From NCBI GenBank assembly GCA_947629865.1, contig CANRFJ010000007.1, forward strand, positions 60,566 to 124,565: 64,000 nt of DNA. Reading direction: 5' to 3'. The notes below the pieces were generated by a model. That model was given only the letters and a program-made list of their open reading frames with translations, was not told the origin of the DNA and searched no databases. Below, piece by piece: positions 1 through 9,489 of the stretch (position 1 is the stretch's first letter; every line of letters begins with the position of its first letter). The position numbers and the translations under genes were made by a program. The stretch comes from an uncultured Lachnospiraceae bacterium (lineage in GTDB: Bacteria; Bacillota; Clostridia; Lachnospirales; Lachnospiraceae).

Positions 1-223
1 AGGCGGTGCGGCTCAGGGGTACAGAGTTCCATATTTCCCCGGACTTGTCCACAAAATAGTGGGCTCCCGCCTTTCTTGTATTGGCGCCGGCGAAATAGTC
101 GGCGTTGTTTTTTGCCGTATCTCCTCTGTTGCCGGTGTAGTGTATGACTATGTATCTTATCTCCTTTAGGGGACGGGACTCTCCGTAACTGAGCGATTTT
201 GCTGTTTTTGTATGTACGTTCAT
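1..223 (-). CDS. N-acetylmuramoyl-L-alanine amidase (phage lysin), 3' end outside window
   Basis: About 74 N-terminal residues of a peptidoglycan amidase are visible; the rest lies beyond base 1. The translation from the ATG at 223 contains IRYIVIHYTGN, the amidase_2 (PGRP-like) strand with the first zinc-ligand His, followed by AHYFVDKSGEIW, also typical of this fold. A GGGGGG-rich ribosome site lies inside the end of the holin gene just upstream. The protein would cleave the bond between MurNAc and L-Ala in the wall and, with the holin, lyse the cell to release particles. The C-terminal wall-binding part cannot be judged from here. Confidence 0.9.
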   Translation of the reverse strand, partial: MNVHTKTAKSLSYGESRPLKEIRYIVIHYTGNRGDTAKNNADYFAGANTRKAGAHYFVDKSGEIWNSVPLSRTA

Positions 224-226
224 TCT

Positions 227-433
227 TTAATTGCCCCCCTTTACTTCCGGAAGCCCTGCCAACGAAGTGAGCAGGGATGCTAAGCCGGCAAGCAGGGCCG
301 TCCCTGTCACCGCCTCCCAGTCTACAGCAGTGACTGTCGCCGCCATCGGCAGCATGGCGAGTACTGTCTGCGCTACTGTCTTTGCCGCCCTGATTCCTGC
401 TGCCTTTACCCATTTTCTTATCTTTTCTTTCAT
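227..433 (-). CDS. Holin, r1t type
   Basis: A 68-aa protein with a basic start (MKEKIRKWVKAAG), one hydrophobic segment near residues 20-35 and a second near 43-60, matching the short two-helix holins of the r1t family in length and composition (VKTFAQT-like start, DWEAV turn, then an Ala/Leu-rich helix). Holins open the membrane at a set time so that the lysin can reach the wall. It ends 3 bases before the lysin start, giving the standard holin-lysin pair at the end of the tail operon. Confidence 0.85.
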   Translation of the reverse strand: MKEKIRKWVKAAGIRAAKTVAQTVLAMLPMAATVTAVDWEAVTGTALLAGLASLLTSLAGLPEVKGGN

Positions 434-465
434 GTGCGTTTCCTCCTTTTTAGTTATTGCAAAAT

Positions 466-846
466 TTACAAAAAAGTATTTTCATCTGTGCACCGACGGT
501 AGGTTGCCTTTATCTTTTCAATTGCGAATTTGGCCCGGTTGTTCCGGTAATCCGGATGGCTGGCACAGTATGTCTCATAGGTGTTTATATCATCCAAGAT
601 CTGTTCAAAGTGTTCTTTTGTATGCTGGAATCCATGCCGCACTTCATCTTCAAACCGCAAGATTCTGTATCGGCTCGCAGTTATTTCGTTTTCTTCTATT
701 TTTTCCATGACCTCCCGGTTTAAGGCGCGGCCGATGCTTTTGGCTATGGCCGTCCATGGGTTTATTTTAATCGGAACAACCTGTATGATTGTAAGCGCGG
801 CCGCCAGCCATCCGGAACCGTCAATAATGATGCTGCTTAAACTCAT
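466..846 (-). CDS. Unknown phage protein with N-terminal membrane helix
   Basis: A 126-aa protein. Residues 10-28 (WLAAALTIIQVVPIKI) form one hydrophobic helix; the rest is charged and mostly helical (TKEHFEQILDDINTYE), ending in a basic region. It sits between the fibre-like gene and the holin. I do not recognise a domain. Position next to the holin suggests a lysis accessory protein or a membrane-anchored particle-assembly protein, but nothing in the sequence decides this. Confidence 0.7.
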   Translation of the reverse strand: MSLSSIIIDGSGWLAAALTIIQVVPIKINPWTAIAKSIGRALNREVMEKIEENEITASRYRILRFEDEVRHGFQHTKEHFEQILDDINTYETYCASHPDYRNNRAKFAIEKIKATYRRCTDENTFL

Positions 847-862
847 TTACTAAAGCACCTCC

Positions 863-1609
863 TCACATATTGATGTTATTGCTCGTCTTCGTTTGCTTCG
901 TGCTGCTGGAACTGGATACGGTACAGGGGGCGGATGTCGTATACGTTCCTCCTCCACCGGTATATCTGTTGGAAGCTGTGGAAGTATAGTTCGCTGGATA
1001 ACTAAATGAGCCGGAAGTGGTTCTTGAGGAACTGGTGTAAACTGTAGTTCCGTAAGTGGTATACCTGTATATTTCACTATAATTACTTGCTCCTGGAGGC
1101 TTCCCAGTAGATTTACTTGTCCAGTAGACATATTGTGGATTTCCAGACTTAAAGGAACTGGTACTTCCCGCCGGATGATAGTACGTCTGAATGGCCTGGG
1201 CGCCAGCCGTTGTGGTTCCGCAACTTTGCCAGAGAGTACTATAAGATGTCGAATAAGGCCCGACTTTAGACGTACTATAGGTAGTTCCGGAATAAGTATA
1301 GCTGCCTGAGTATGTATAGGTGGCATAAGTGCCTGTCTGACGAGAACTGCTTGCAACCGTCCAATTGCTGCTCGAACTGGACGTAAATGTCTCGCTGCGT
1401 CCTATCATGGCCGTCTGCCCGTCCATTCTAAGGCGCATACAGCAGTAGGACGAGGCAGATGTATCCGATGTCAGCCCGTATTTTACTATGTCGTTTATTC
1501 CTGTTCCTGTCCGCACACACAACCGCCTTGTGCCGTTTGCAGGAGAGACGTATTGTGAGCCGGTGAATGATTGGATTCCGGCTGGCGCGCGAATGACTAA
1601 TCCTCCCAT
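863..1609 (-). CDS. Ser/Thr/Tyr-rich low-complexity fibre-like protein
   Basis: A 248-aa protein. Residues 1-70 look folded (GLVIRAPAGIQSFTGSQYVSP); from about residue 75 onward it is dominated by Ser, Thr, Tyr and Gly, with runs such as TSSSSSNWTVASSS and TYSGSYTYSGTTYS. No known domain is seen. The gene follows the glycosyltransferase gene by 3 bases, so the two are almost certainly co-translated. A Ser/Thr-rich tail-tip or receptor-binding protein that is glycosylated by that neighbour would fit, but this is inference. A long alternative-frame ORF on the same strand (850-1356) is a by-product of the biased composition. Confidence 0.7.
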   Translation of the reverse strand: MGGLVIRAPAGIQSFTGSQYVSPANGTRRLCVRTGTGINDIVKYGLTSDTSASSYCCMRLRMDGQTAMIGRSETFTSSSSSNWTVASSSRQTGTYATYTYSGSYTYSGTTYSTSKVGPYSTSYSTLWQSCGTTTAGAQAIQTYYHPAGSTSSFKSGNPQYVYWTSKSTGKPPGASNYSEIYRYTTYGTTVYTSSSRTTSGSFSYPANYTSTASNRYTGGGGTYTTSAPCTVSSSSSTKQTKTSNNINM

Positions 1610-1612
1610 ATT

Positions 1613-2770
1613 TTATTCCTCCTTTATATCTTTTGACTGTAATAGTTCCTCAATGCTCCATTTCAGTTCTTTGCACCCTGTGCAGATGTAGTCGCTAAAC
1701 GACACCCATGGCTCGGTAAACTTAACATCTGTGTGGTTTTTCACGACAAAGTAGTTTTCAATCCTCTCGGTATATGTATACCTGTCCCAGTCGCTGTAAA
1801 GCATCTCTCTGAGCGCGTTACAGGCTTTCTGCAGGATATACCAGTCCTCTGGCTCCGGTACATATCCCGTTGTCTGGACATGTTTTATAAAGGACAAAAA
1901 GGTAAAATAACTATACATAGTCATGTTGAGCAGTTTGAGCCGGTACTGTTCCTTTGTGTTCTCTGTCCACTCCAGATGGCTGGCGGAATCCTGCATGTAT
2001 CTGATTACATTGACACTGCCGTCCATCGTATAGCCGGACAGCATATATCCGTATTCCGGATCGCGGCGCGACTGGCTCTCCACGTTTGGGTACCAGAGAT
2101 AGAACAGTGTACCGTTGTCCATCAGAATCCCCTGGTATTCCGGATCGTTGTCAAGGCAGAAGAAAAAACACTCCGTAAAGTAATAGTCCTCTGCGTGCCT
2201 TGACTGCGCCTCGTTAAAGCGTATACTGTGCCTGTCCAGGAAAGCGCGGCTGTATAGTTTAGAATTTACCCACACATGGTTGCTGGATTCAATCGTATAG
2301 CTTGTCTGCTCGTCAAATACAAACAATGGAGCGGAGGCGATTGCTACAGGCTTTGCATCTTTGTTGTTAAGCGGGTGCCCATCCCCGTCCATTCGGATGC
2401 TGCCATCATCATTATGGATAAAACTGGCGGCTTCCACGGCTCCGCAAAACATGCTGACAGCCAGATGGTTTCCTAACATATCGTCCTCGTCCATAAACAT
2501 AAAATAATCGCAGTCTGTATGGTCTATGCCGTACTGGCGAGCCAGTCCCTGTCCGACATTTCGGGGTGTCCGTATACACCGTATGTCGATTTCGCTTTTG
2601 TACCGGTCAATAAGATCCTGGTAGTCGCAGTCCGTATTTGGACTGCAATCATTGACCAGGGTTACATGGATAAACTCTCTGCGCCACTGAAATGCAATGG
2701 ACGCTATGCCCTTGTTGATTAATTCCGATTTGCCATAGCACGGAATGATTATGTCTATATCAAACATCAA
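1613..2770 (-). CDS. Family 2 glycosyltransferase in the tail operon
   Basis: A 385-aa GT-A-fold glycosyltransferase: MFDIDIIIPCYGKSELI at the start, the nucleotide-binding NDCSPNTD, GQGLARQYGID, and the metal-binding DxD-type motif MDEDDM near residue 95. Such enzymes transfer a sugar from a nucleotide-sugar to an acceptor. It has no membrane segment and ends with a helical, Tyr/Trp-rich region without a clear domain. It lies between the baseplate protein gene and the Ser/Thr-rich protein gene, so a tail protein is the likely acceptor. A GT inside a tail gene cluster is unusual; the alternative is modification of host wall polymers. Confidence 0.85.
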   Translation of the reverse strand: MMFDIDIIIPCYGKSELINKGIASIAFQWRREFIHVTLVNDCSPNTDCDYQDLIDRYKSEIDIRCIRTPRNVGQGLARQYGIDHTDCDYFMFMDEDDMLGNHLAVSMFCGAVEAASFIHNDDGSIRMDGDGHPLNNKDAKPVAIASAPLFVFDEQTSYTIESSNHVWVNSKLYSRAFLDRHSIRFNEAQSRHAEDYYFTECFFFCLDNDPEYQGILMDNGTLFYLWYPNVESQSRRDPEYGYMLSGYTMDGSVNVIRYMQDSASHLEWTENTKEQYRLKLLNMTMYSYFTFLSFIKHVQTTGYVPEPEDWYILQKACNALREMLYSDWDRYTYTERIENYFVVKNHTDVKFTEPWVSFSDYICTGCKELKWSIEELLQSKDIKEE

Positions 2771-2788
2771 ATATATCCTCCTTAATAA

Positions 2789-4213
2789 CTATTCGTACCA
2801 GATTGCACCGACCTGTGTTGTATCAACCTGTGATTTTGGCAGTATCCTGGTAGCAGCGCCATTGTTGCCAGAACTCAAATTATCCAATAATTCCTGAGTT
2901 ATTTTATCTAAAACAACTTTATTGGTATGTGTATGTCTCTGGGTATATGCTTCTTCGTATTTAGCATAATCCTCTTTCGATAATAGTCCGTCAACACTGT
3001 TTGTTGCCTTTGGTATCGCATTTGCCGATATGGCAACCCACGCTGAACCGTTGTACCGGTATGTGAGATCCGTATCTTTTACATTAACCGTCCAGCCATC
3101 CTGCGGGGTGGGATAGGCCTTTGCTATGTCGGCATAAGTATCTACAGCCTCTTTCCAGTCGATATTCGTTTCGAGGGCAGATAGTTTATTGTCGATTTCG
3201 CTCCGTGTGTATTTGTCGTCCCACTTTGGCTTGTTTGTGTCGATTGTATCTTTTAAATCGCTCTCGGCCTTTTCGGCGCGCGAGACTTCTTTTGTCACGG
3301 CATCATATGCTTGTTTCACACTGTTGGGAGTTGCGGCGGTTGTAACAGACTCGCTTGTCACGCTGTCTGTTAATTGAGTAATACCCTTAGAGGATGTGGT
3401 TGCGTCATATAATTCTTCCAGTGGTACTTTTGCATGACTGTCAAGCCCCGTAACTCCATTGGCAGTGTCTTTATCCTCTGTCAGCACAAAATGATGGCTG
3501 TCTAATTTATTCTGAAAATCATCGGCTGCTGTCTCTGCCTTTCCCGCTGCTGTATTTGCAGCGCCTGTGGCCGTCTCTGCATTTTTAATGGCTGTTTCAG
3601 TATCTGCCTGTCTTCGAGCCTCATTCTGTTCCCTTTTGCTCTCCGCATCCTGTCTGCCTTTTTCGTTTTCCTTGATTTTTTCATTTTCTTCAATCAGGTT
3701 ATTTGTGGTATCGATTGCTTCTTTTAGTTCATCATAAGTTTCAGAGATTTCTTTCTTTTTTTCCCCTACTTCATTATACATATCATTGACTTTATTCATG
3801 GTGTCAACAATGGAGTTATACTCATCTGTACTTTCTGCAAACGATCCATCTTGCACATTTGGATCAACATAGATATAAAATGTGTCAGAGTATAAGGCCT
3901 GACTTTCGTTATAAATGGCAAGTTCACATTTTTCTGTTCCGGAGGCAGACAGCATTTGTTTTGTCATAGTAACAGACACCGTATTATCAGAAACAGATAT
4001 ATTGCTCTGGTTAAGGATATGAGTGTTGTCCGGCTTAACAGCAGATATGATAAATTGCCATGCCGGGTTGATTGGCAGTTCGTGATTGTCGTTATACAGT
4101 TTTATCCTTAAAACGTGTGTGTTGTCAGACGCCTGCTTGATGACAGTTCTTTTAATGTCAGACGAACTAAAATCTAACTGTATATCATGATATATTGGAT
4201 CCATCTCTATCAC
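2789..4213 (-). CDS. Baseplate upper protein (BppU-like) with coiled coil and fibre repeat
   Basis: A 474-aa structural protein. Residues 1-130 match the BppU N-terminal baseplate domain (HDIQLDFSSSDIKRTVIKQ, then LRIKLYNDNHELPINP). Residues 130-240 are a long charged coiled coil. At about 265-310 is a phage fibre repeat (SSKGITQLTDSVTSESVT followed by TPNSVKQAYD). The C-terminal part has WxV-type fibre motifs (YRYNGSAWVAIS). It would link the tail tip to the receptor-binding parts. It lies directly downstream of the large tail protein. Confidence 0.85.
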   Translation of the reverse strand: MIEMDPIYHDIQLDFSSSDIKRTVIKQASDNTHVLRIKLYNDNHELPINPAWQFIISAVKPDNTHILNQSNISVSDNTVSVTMTKQMLSASGTEKCELAIYNESQALYSDTFYIYVDPNVQDGSFAESTDEYNSIVDTMNKVNDMYNEVGEKKKEISETYDELKEAIDTTNNLIEENEKIKENEKGRQDAESKREQNEARRQADTETAIKNAETATGAANTAAGKAETAADDFQNKLDSHHFVLTEDKDTANGVTGLDSHAKVPLEELYDATTSSKGITQLTDSVTSESVTTAATPNSVKQAYDAVTKEVSRAEKAESDLKDTIDTNKPKWDDKYTRSEIDNKLSALETNIDWKEAVDTYADIAKAYPTPQDGWTVNVKDTDLTYRYNGSAWVAISANAIPKATNSVDGLLSKEDYAKYEEAYTQRHTHTNKVVLDKITQELLDNLSSGNNGAATRILPKSQVDTTQVGAIWYE

Positions 4214-4229
4214 TTCCTTTTATTGATTT

Positions 4230-7200
4230 TTATGTGTTTTTTCTCATTGTGTCTATAACAACCTTTAGTTCATCGATTTCTTTTGATAATTGCTTCACTT
4301 TCAGAGCGGTAAGCATATGGATTTCATCATATCTTACATAATAATTCCCCTCATGGTCTATTACGAGACCGGCAAAATTCTGTAATGGTATATTGCATTG
4401 TTTCATTGCGTCTTCTAACTCCTGTGCAATAATGCCGAGGTGTATTCTGCCTGCTGTCCCGTCATTATATTTGAACGACCGTATTGTAATGGCATCAAAT
4501 AAATCTGTATATTGAGCGTCTGGGGCGCTAATACCACTTTTCTTGTTTTTATCTGATGTTATGGCAGGGGAGGACGTCATTTTCACAGTTCCATAAAATT
4601 GAGTCGATGTTGTACTTGTTCCAAAATAAATATGGTTTTCCCAACTGTTCATAGTAACAAACACATCTTCATTGCCATCTTGCATCTCTATCACGTCGGA
4701 TGTAATAATGGTTAAGTTTTTATTTATACTTCTAAAGTACCGTTTACACCATATTGCACCATTTTCTAAATTTACTTTTTTATAAGAATCCTTATCAAAT
4801 CCTATTGTTTCGATTATACCTTGGTGGATTTTTGTGCCTGAACTATTCATCTGACCGCTTTGGATGTAGGCGTCGCCTGTGTTTTTTATGCACTGGGAAT
4901 CTATCTCCCAGCCGTCTTTCCCGCCTATATAGCCTTTGTTTGCATACACTTCTCCGCTAAAATATCCATTTCCGCTATTGCTCACAGCCATCACAACATC
5001 TGCTTTTTTTTTGATACTGAATACATACTTACTGTCATGGCCTTGAAATTGCGTGCCGGCTGGATTTATTTCAACGCTTGTTGTATCCCCTTGAATATAC
5101 AAATAGCCGCCGCCTATTTTGGGGGATATAACATAGTCCTCACCTATTGTAGTGAGGTTGCCGCCCGTTAATATATTATATACCTCTTGCCTGAAAGAGG
5201 AGATGCCCTCCTCGACGCTTATGTCGATGTTTTTTAGTGTATCACTTAATTTGTCTATATCGTCAATCCCCATTTTCTTTGTCCATGTAATAGCGCCGCC
5301 GTCAAGCGTGATACCAGTATCGTCTATGATAACGGTAGAATCCTCATTCATCACTTTTAGATTTTTAGTTATCATAAGATTGCCGACAATCAAATCGGCC
5401 CACACGCCATATACAAGAGTTCCATTATAAGAGCCAAGGCCAATTGCCATCTTTGATGTCTCCCAGTTATCCTCTGTCAATACGATGTTCCGGTTAATTA
5501 TTTTCATCTGCATATCGGAATAGGTATCTAATTCGGGGATTTTTTTGCGAAGGAGAATACCGTGTCCGTCAATAATAACCTCCTGGTCGCGACCGCCCTT
5601 TACCGCCATCAGGCAGGCATCCAGGCCGTCTCTTTTTATCTCATCAAATTGCTGGCTTGCTGCCTCGCCCTTTTCTGCCTGTGTTGCCACATAGTTGTAT
5701 GATGATGCCATATCAGATGCACTGTCAATGATAGCGCTTACATCACTCATTGCTCCATTGTTGTAGCGGGAGACATTGGTGAAAGTGACATCAATCTTAT
5801 CTTGAACTGGAAATGCAAAGCGGATGGATGAGATCCTCATTTTATAAATCTCACCGTCGATCCGGACTCTCACATAATTGTTTAGTGAGAATCCGGAATA
5901 ATCGTCACTGACAATGGCGTCCTTGTATTCCGCTTCCGTCTGTCCGACAATGGCGGAAATATTTGCTGTGACAGTGTACTGTGTCATGCAGGCCTTTGAT
6001 AATTCCTGCCTCGCTTTTGCCATCAGCTCTTTTGCCTGGGAAATAATCTGTGAGTTTGTGAGTCCGTCGGAGGTGTAGTTGTCATTCGTATAGACGTCCT
6101 CTCGGATAAAGGAAAGCAGCTCATTGTATAATCCGTCTTCTGCAAAGTATGTCTTTATGTCAAAATGCGCGCGTGTTTTCCTGCGCATATCGGCAATGCT
6201 CATACCAGGGTTGGCAGACTGGTTATCGACGTAGCTGTCAACTACATCCTTCATAACGTCATAGCAGCTGTAAATATCATAACTACCACAGTTATTACAT
6301 ATATTTTTACCGCTCGTTAATTCAGATACGTTGGTGCTGGAGCATTTTTCACATTTATAGGGCTTTGTGCCAATAAATTCGTTGGGATAACGGGTATCTG
6401 TCATGTGGGAGAGCGCCTCGGAAATACTGGTGTAATGTTTCAGTTCATAATTAATATTTCCATTGGCATCTAAAAAAGCATCGGAGAATTCTCCGAGATA
6501 CGAGCTGAGTGCGAAAATCTGATCTTTAACAATGGTCATTTGAGCGAGAATCTGCCCTTGGATACCCATGTAACTGCCTTTTACCTGATTCAATATGGCA
6601 GAGGAGGTTTCTGTTGTTTCTTCGGCCCTCATCCCGTCAATTGCATCAATACAACTCTGAAAGCCGTCATAATAGGATTCCAGACGGTTATAAGAATACT
6701 GATTCCAGGTACGGGATTTTTCATTGTCATAGTTCAGATCCACCTCGCTCAGCAGATAGCTGGTATGCTGCTTTATATACGACATATATGCTTCCTGGCT
6801 CTTATCTGCGAAGTTAAAGGTGACGGAAAAGCCAGAAACAGAACCTTCGGAATCATTGTAGGATATATGATTATCGTCGGCTTCACGCGTTATATAGGAA
6901 CCGTTGTTTCCGGTTACATGGAGAGTATAAATGTTTTCCCTGTTATCCGAACTGTAAAATTTGATCGAGCCGTACCAGCAGTATTTTTTGGACGGATCGA
7001 AATTTTTATCGTTGGTGTGTGTGATTTCATCCGTATCTATGGAAAAAGAAAAACCCTTTGGCATAAACGTCGAGAGCAGATTGGAAATCGAATATTTAGC
7101 GGAAGTATACCCGTAATTGCTCCAGCTGCTGATAAAAAATGTGTTTTTGTAATATGTATTAATTTGCTTTGTTACATATAAAATGGCATCAATACATGTG

Positions 7201-8381
7201 GTGATTTCTTCCTCCAGTACGGGCATTTTGCCACTTTGCAGGTACAATATCATATCATACAAATCGTACTGGATCTCCAGAAGCTTCTCATAGGATTCCG
7301 ACTGCCCCGAGAGTTCTTTGTCATAGGCATCCAGCTTCTCGACTAATTCCGGACTCATCCGTTTTTTCTGCTCATCTGAAAACATCATGATACGGTTGCT
7401 GGCGGACATGTTCAGGCCTTGGACGGCGGCGGTTATAGTATCATCCCCGCCCACAACCTTAAAGCAGTTTTTAATACTGTCCCTGTCGCCCTCAATAGAT
7501 ATTTCATCGGACAAGTTATCGGTGGATATGAAGATATTGGTGTCCTGCCCGATATCTGCTATGTGTTCGGACGAGCCGCAGGTCTGGCACACGCCGTTTA
7601 CAATGTTGCGGAAGGAGGAGACACTGGCTGTCTTTTTTTGATTTTCATCTATGGCCTCCCAACAATGACGGCAGTATTGTATGTCATAAGCATTTACCGT
7701 GCGCTCCGCGTGGCCGTCCTCTCCAATTGTAACGCAAATATCAAACACACAGTTCACCTCGGAAGCAATTTCATTGAGTGCGCTTACGATATCCGTATCG
7801 CTCCATGAGAAGGTGCGTTGGATATTTTTGAGAGTAGGCGAGACATAACCGACATGATAGTGCGGCGCATAGGAGAGGACACGGTCTAATAGAGATGCTT
7901 CTTCCTTTTTTTTCCTCTCATTCTCTTTATCGGAAATATCCGTATCGCGATAGAAGACAGTCGGATAATTTTTGTCATAATCGCTTCGGCTTATATCCTC
8001 CTCTGTATTGACTTCCAAAGAGCAAATGATCTGGGAGAGCTCGGCTATGCCAAGTGAGCGGGCGGTGACTTTTTTTACTACGGAAGTATGTTCGCTTTTT
8101 GCAACCGCAATTTCAAAGAAGCCATAACTGCCTACCTGGATAACGGATAAATCCGTCAAATCATCAAAACAGGGACAGGGGGTATCATCCACTTCTTTGT
8201 AATAAGTAAAACTAATCTCGTCCGGCTGATTTATTTCATTTATATCTGCTGTAAATTCATCAAGAGGATATAGTTCTCCTTTTTTCTTCAGGTTCTTATC
8301 CACGAGGAATACCTGCGGTGGTTTTATATCCAGGGTGATGGGATTGAGACTGTATCCGAATTTTTTAAAAGGTAACGCCAT
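4230..8381 (-). CDS. Large tail protein (Tal/Gp18-like) with C-terminal S74 chaperone domain
   Basis: A 1383-aa protein that starts in the TAATG overlap with the distal tail protein gene, as tail-associated (Tal) proteins do. Residues 1-450 resemble the prophage tail-endopeptidase/Gp18 N-terminal region. Two Cys-pair sets look like zinc ribbons: CRHC (about 234) with CQTC (about 265), and CEKC (about 674) with CNNC (about 694). The last ~110 residues are a peptidase_S74 intramolecular chaperone: SDKNKKSG carries the Ser and Lys needed for self-cleavage, followed by FKYNDGTAGRIHLGIIAQEL. The chaperone trimerises the fibre stem and is cut off. Confidence 0.85.
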   Translation of the reverse strand: MALPFKKFGYSLNPITLDIKPPQVFLVDKNLKKKGELYPLDEFTADINEINQPDEISFTYYKEVDDTPCPCFDDLTDLSVIQVGSYGFFEIAVAKSEHTSVVKKVTARSLGIAELSQIICSLEVNTEEDISRSDYDKNYPTVFYRDTDISDKENERKKKEEASLLDRVLSYAPHYHVGYVSPTLKNIQRTFSWSDTDIVSALNEIASEVNCVFDICVTIGEDGHAERTVNAYDIQYCRHCWEAIDENQKKTASVSSFRNIVNGVCQTCGSSEHIADIGQDTNIFISTDNLSDEISIEGDRDSIKNCFKVVGGDDTITAAVQGLNMSASNRIMMFSDEQKKRMSPELVEKLDAYDKELSGQSESYEKLLEIQYDLYDMILYLQSGKMPVLEEEITTCIDAILYVTKQINTYYKNTFFISSWSNYGYTSAKYSISNLLSTFMPKGFSFSIDTDEITHTNDKNFDPSKKYCWYGSIKFYSSDNRENIYTLHVTGNNGSYITREADDNHISYNDSEGSVSGFSVTFNFADKSQEAYMSYIKQHTSYLLSEVDLNYDNEKSRTWNQYSYNRLESYYDGFQSCIDAIDGMRAEETTETSSAILNQVKGSYMGIQGQILAQMTIVKDQIFALSSYLGEFSDAFLDANGNINYELKHYTSISEALSHMTDTRYPNEFIGTKPYKCEKCSSTNVSELTSGKNICNNCGSYDIYSCYDVMKDVVDSYVDNQSANPGMSIADMRRKTRAHFDIKTYFAEDGLYNELLSFIREDVYTNDNYTSDGLTNSQIISQAKELMAKARQELSKACMTQYTVTANISAIVGQTEAEYKDAIVSDDYSGFSLNNYVRVRIDGEIYKMRISSIRFAFPVQDKIDVTFTNVSRYNNGAMSDVSAIIDSASDMASSYNYVATQAEKGEAASQQFDEIKRDGLDACLMAVKGGRDQEVIIDGHGILLRKKIPELDTYSDMQMKIINRNIVLTEDNWETSKMAIGLGSYNGTLVYGVWADLIVGNLMITKNLKVMNEDSTVIIDDTGITLDGGAITWTKKMGIDDIDKLSDTLKNIDISVEEGISSFRQEVYNILTGGNLTTIGEDYVISPKIGGGYLYIQGDTTSVEINPAGTQFQGHDSKYVFSIKKKADVVMAVSNSGNGYFSGEVYANKGYIGGKDGWEIDSQCIKNTGDAYIQSGQMNSSGTKIHQGIIETIGFDKDSYKKVNLENGAIWCKRYFRSINKNLTIITSDVIEMQDGNEDVFVTMNSWENHIYFGTSTTSTQFYGTVKMTSSPAITSDKNKKSGISAPDAQYTDLFDAITIRSFKYNDGTAGRIHLGIIAQELEDAMKQCNIPLQNFAGLVIDHEGNYYVRYDEIHMLTALKVKQLSKEIDELKVVIDTMRKNT

Positions 8382-9205
8382 TAGATCACCGCCTTTCTTG
8401 GTGCGCGCCAGGTCAGGTCAATGTCACAGTCCCCTGTTATGGTTATTTCGTTTACGCGGTTATTAAATGTATTGCCAATGGAAAACCATTCCCAGTTAAA
8501 ATCGTCCGGAAGCGTCGGGTGCTTTCCCGTCTGCTCTGAGGAATGGATAACCATGTTGCGTAGGGTTATCTGCTCGCCGGCGACACAGTTTCTTATCTGT
8601 GTTTTGGCGCCGGTCATGGCATTGCATATGACAATGTTCTGCGGGGACTCCGGAGAGCCGGATCTGGACAGGATCTCGACAGAGGGGAAAAGGATCCCGA
8701 TTTCATCTGAGCTGTCGTACAATTTGGCAGAAGCAGAGCCGGATGAGGAGATGTGAGTATGTATAGGCCCCGACCATCCAAAGGGGGCGTCACACAGCGC
8801 TGTCAGCGTGAGGCCATAGCATTGTCCGTTTATTTCGTACTTTTCCAGACTGAGCTGGCACCGGTAATGTATGTCCTCATAGCCCATCTGGACAAAGGAC
8901 AGATATTTATACTCCCTTCTCACCAGCCAGCGCATGAGAAACGCAAGTTCGCGCTCCGTAAAGGGCCTATTGTCCCCCGCCCCCGGCTCGTATTTGCAGA
9001 CCTGAAAGGTGAATGTCAACTGTTCGCTGTAGATACTTCCTGTTTTAACCCATTGATGGGAGCCTGGCGCTTTAAATGTTGTATATTCGATTTTGCTGCC
9101 CGCTGTAATCGGGCCGGATGTACTGCTGTCAAAGGAGCAGAGGAGTAAGTCGTATTCCCTGCTGGATATACCGTCAAAGATAAATTCTGTGCAATACATA
9201 AACAT
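8381..9205 (-). CDS. Distal tail protein (Dit, sipho-tail family)
   Basis: A 274-aa protein with the hallmarks of the Dit hub that closes the tail tube: a beta-rich N-terminal domain (EFIFDGISSREYDLLLCSFD) with GxxxEYTTFKAPGSHQW, and a C-terminal domain with PFGWSGP and NVEWR-like ends (DIDLTWRAPRKAVI). Its stop codon overlaps the start of the Tal gene by one base. It lies after the tape measure gene and the small coiled-coil gene, the usual siphovirus order. Confidence 0.85.
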   Translation of the reverse strand: MFMYCTEFIFDGISSREYDLLLCSFDSSTSGPITAGSKIEYTTFKAPGSHQWVKTGSIYSEQLTFTFQVCKYEPGAGDNRPFTERELAFLMRWLVRREYKYLSFVQMGYEDIHYRCQLSLEKYEINGQCYGLTLTALCDAPFGWSGPIHTHISSSGSASAKLYDSSDEIGILFPSVEILSRSGSPESPQNIVICNAMTGAKTQIRNCVAGEQITLRNMVIHSSEQTGKHPTLPDDFNWEWFSIGNTFNNRVNEITITGDCDIDLTWRAPRKAVI

Positions 9206-9218
9206 TCACCTCTTTCTT

Positions 9219-9470
9219 TTATTTCTTATCAATGATGTGCTGGAGTTTTTTTCGATATTCATCGCCAACAGCCTCTGTTTGTCGGATGATTTTGTTATAT
9301 CTGTCTTTCAACTGTGAGACCTCATCCATCAATTCACGGTACTGTGTCCGACAGTTCTTGATTCCCTCCAGTTCTGCAAGAAGCTGGTTGCGTTCATTTT
9401 CCAGCCGCTTCGCCTCTTTCTTCCAAAGGGAAACGGTGTCTCTATCCGTGTGTTTTCTAAATATACGCAT
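9219..9470 (-). CDS. Small coiled-coil protein between tape measure and Dit
   Basis: An 83-aa protein that is almost wholly helical and charged (KKEAKRLENERNQLLAELEG, then MDEVSQLKDRYNKII), with a heptad-like pattern from residue 15 to 78 and no membrane segment or Cys. The spacing to both neighbours is below 20 bp, so it belongs to the tail operon. I do not recognise the family. A role as a tail-tip assembly factor or coiled-coil partner of the tape measure is possible from position only. Confidence 0.7.
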   Translation of the reverse strand: MRIFRKHTDRDTVSLWKKEAKRLENERNQLLAELEGIKNCRTQYRELMDEVSQLKDRYNKIIRQTEAVGDEYRKKLQHIIDKK

Positions 9471-9489
9471 AGTTTCCTCCTTTTTGATT

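Noticed and set aside
850..1356. 168-aa frame overlapping the Ser/Thr-rich gene on the same strand
   Set aside because: No ribosome site, composition reflects the other frame's repeats, and it is nested in the co-directional gene that fits the operon spacing.
863..1609. Target of a diversity-generating retroelement
   Set aside because: No reverse transcriptase or template repeat is present in the window.
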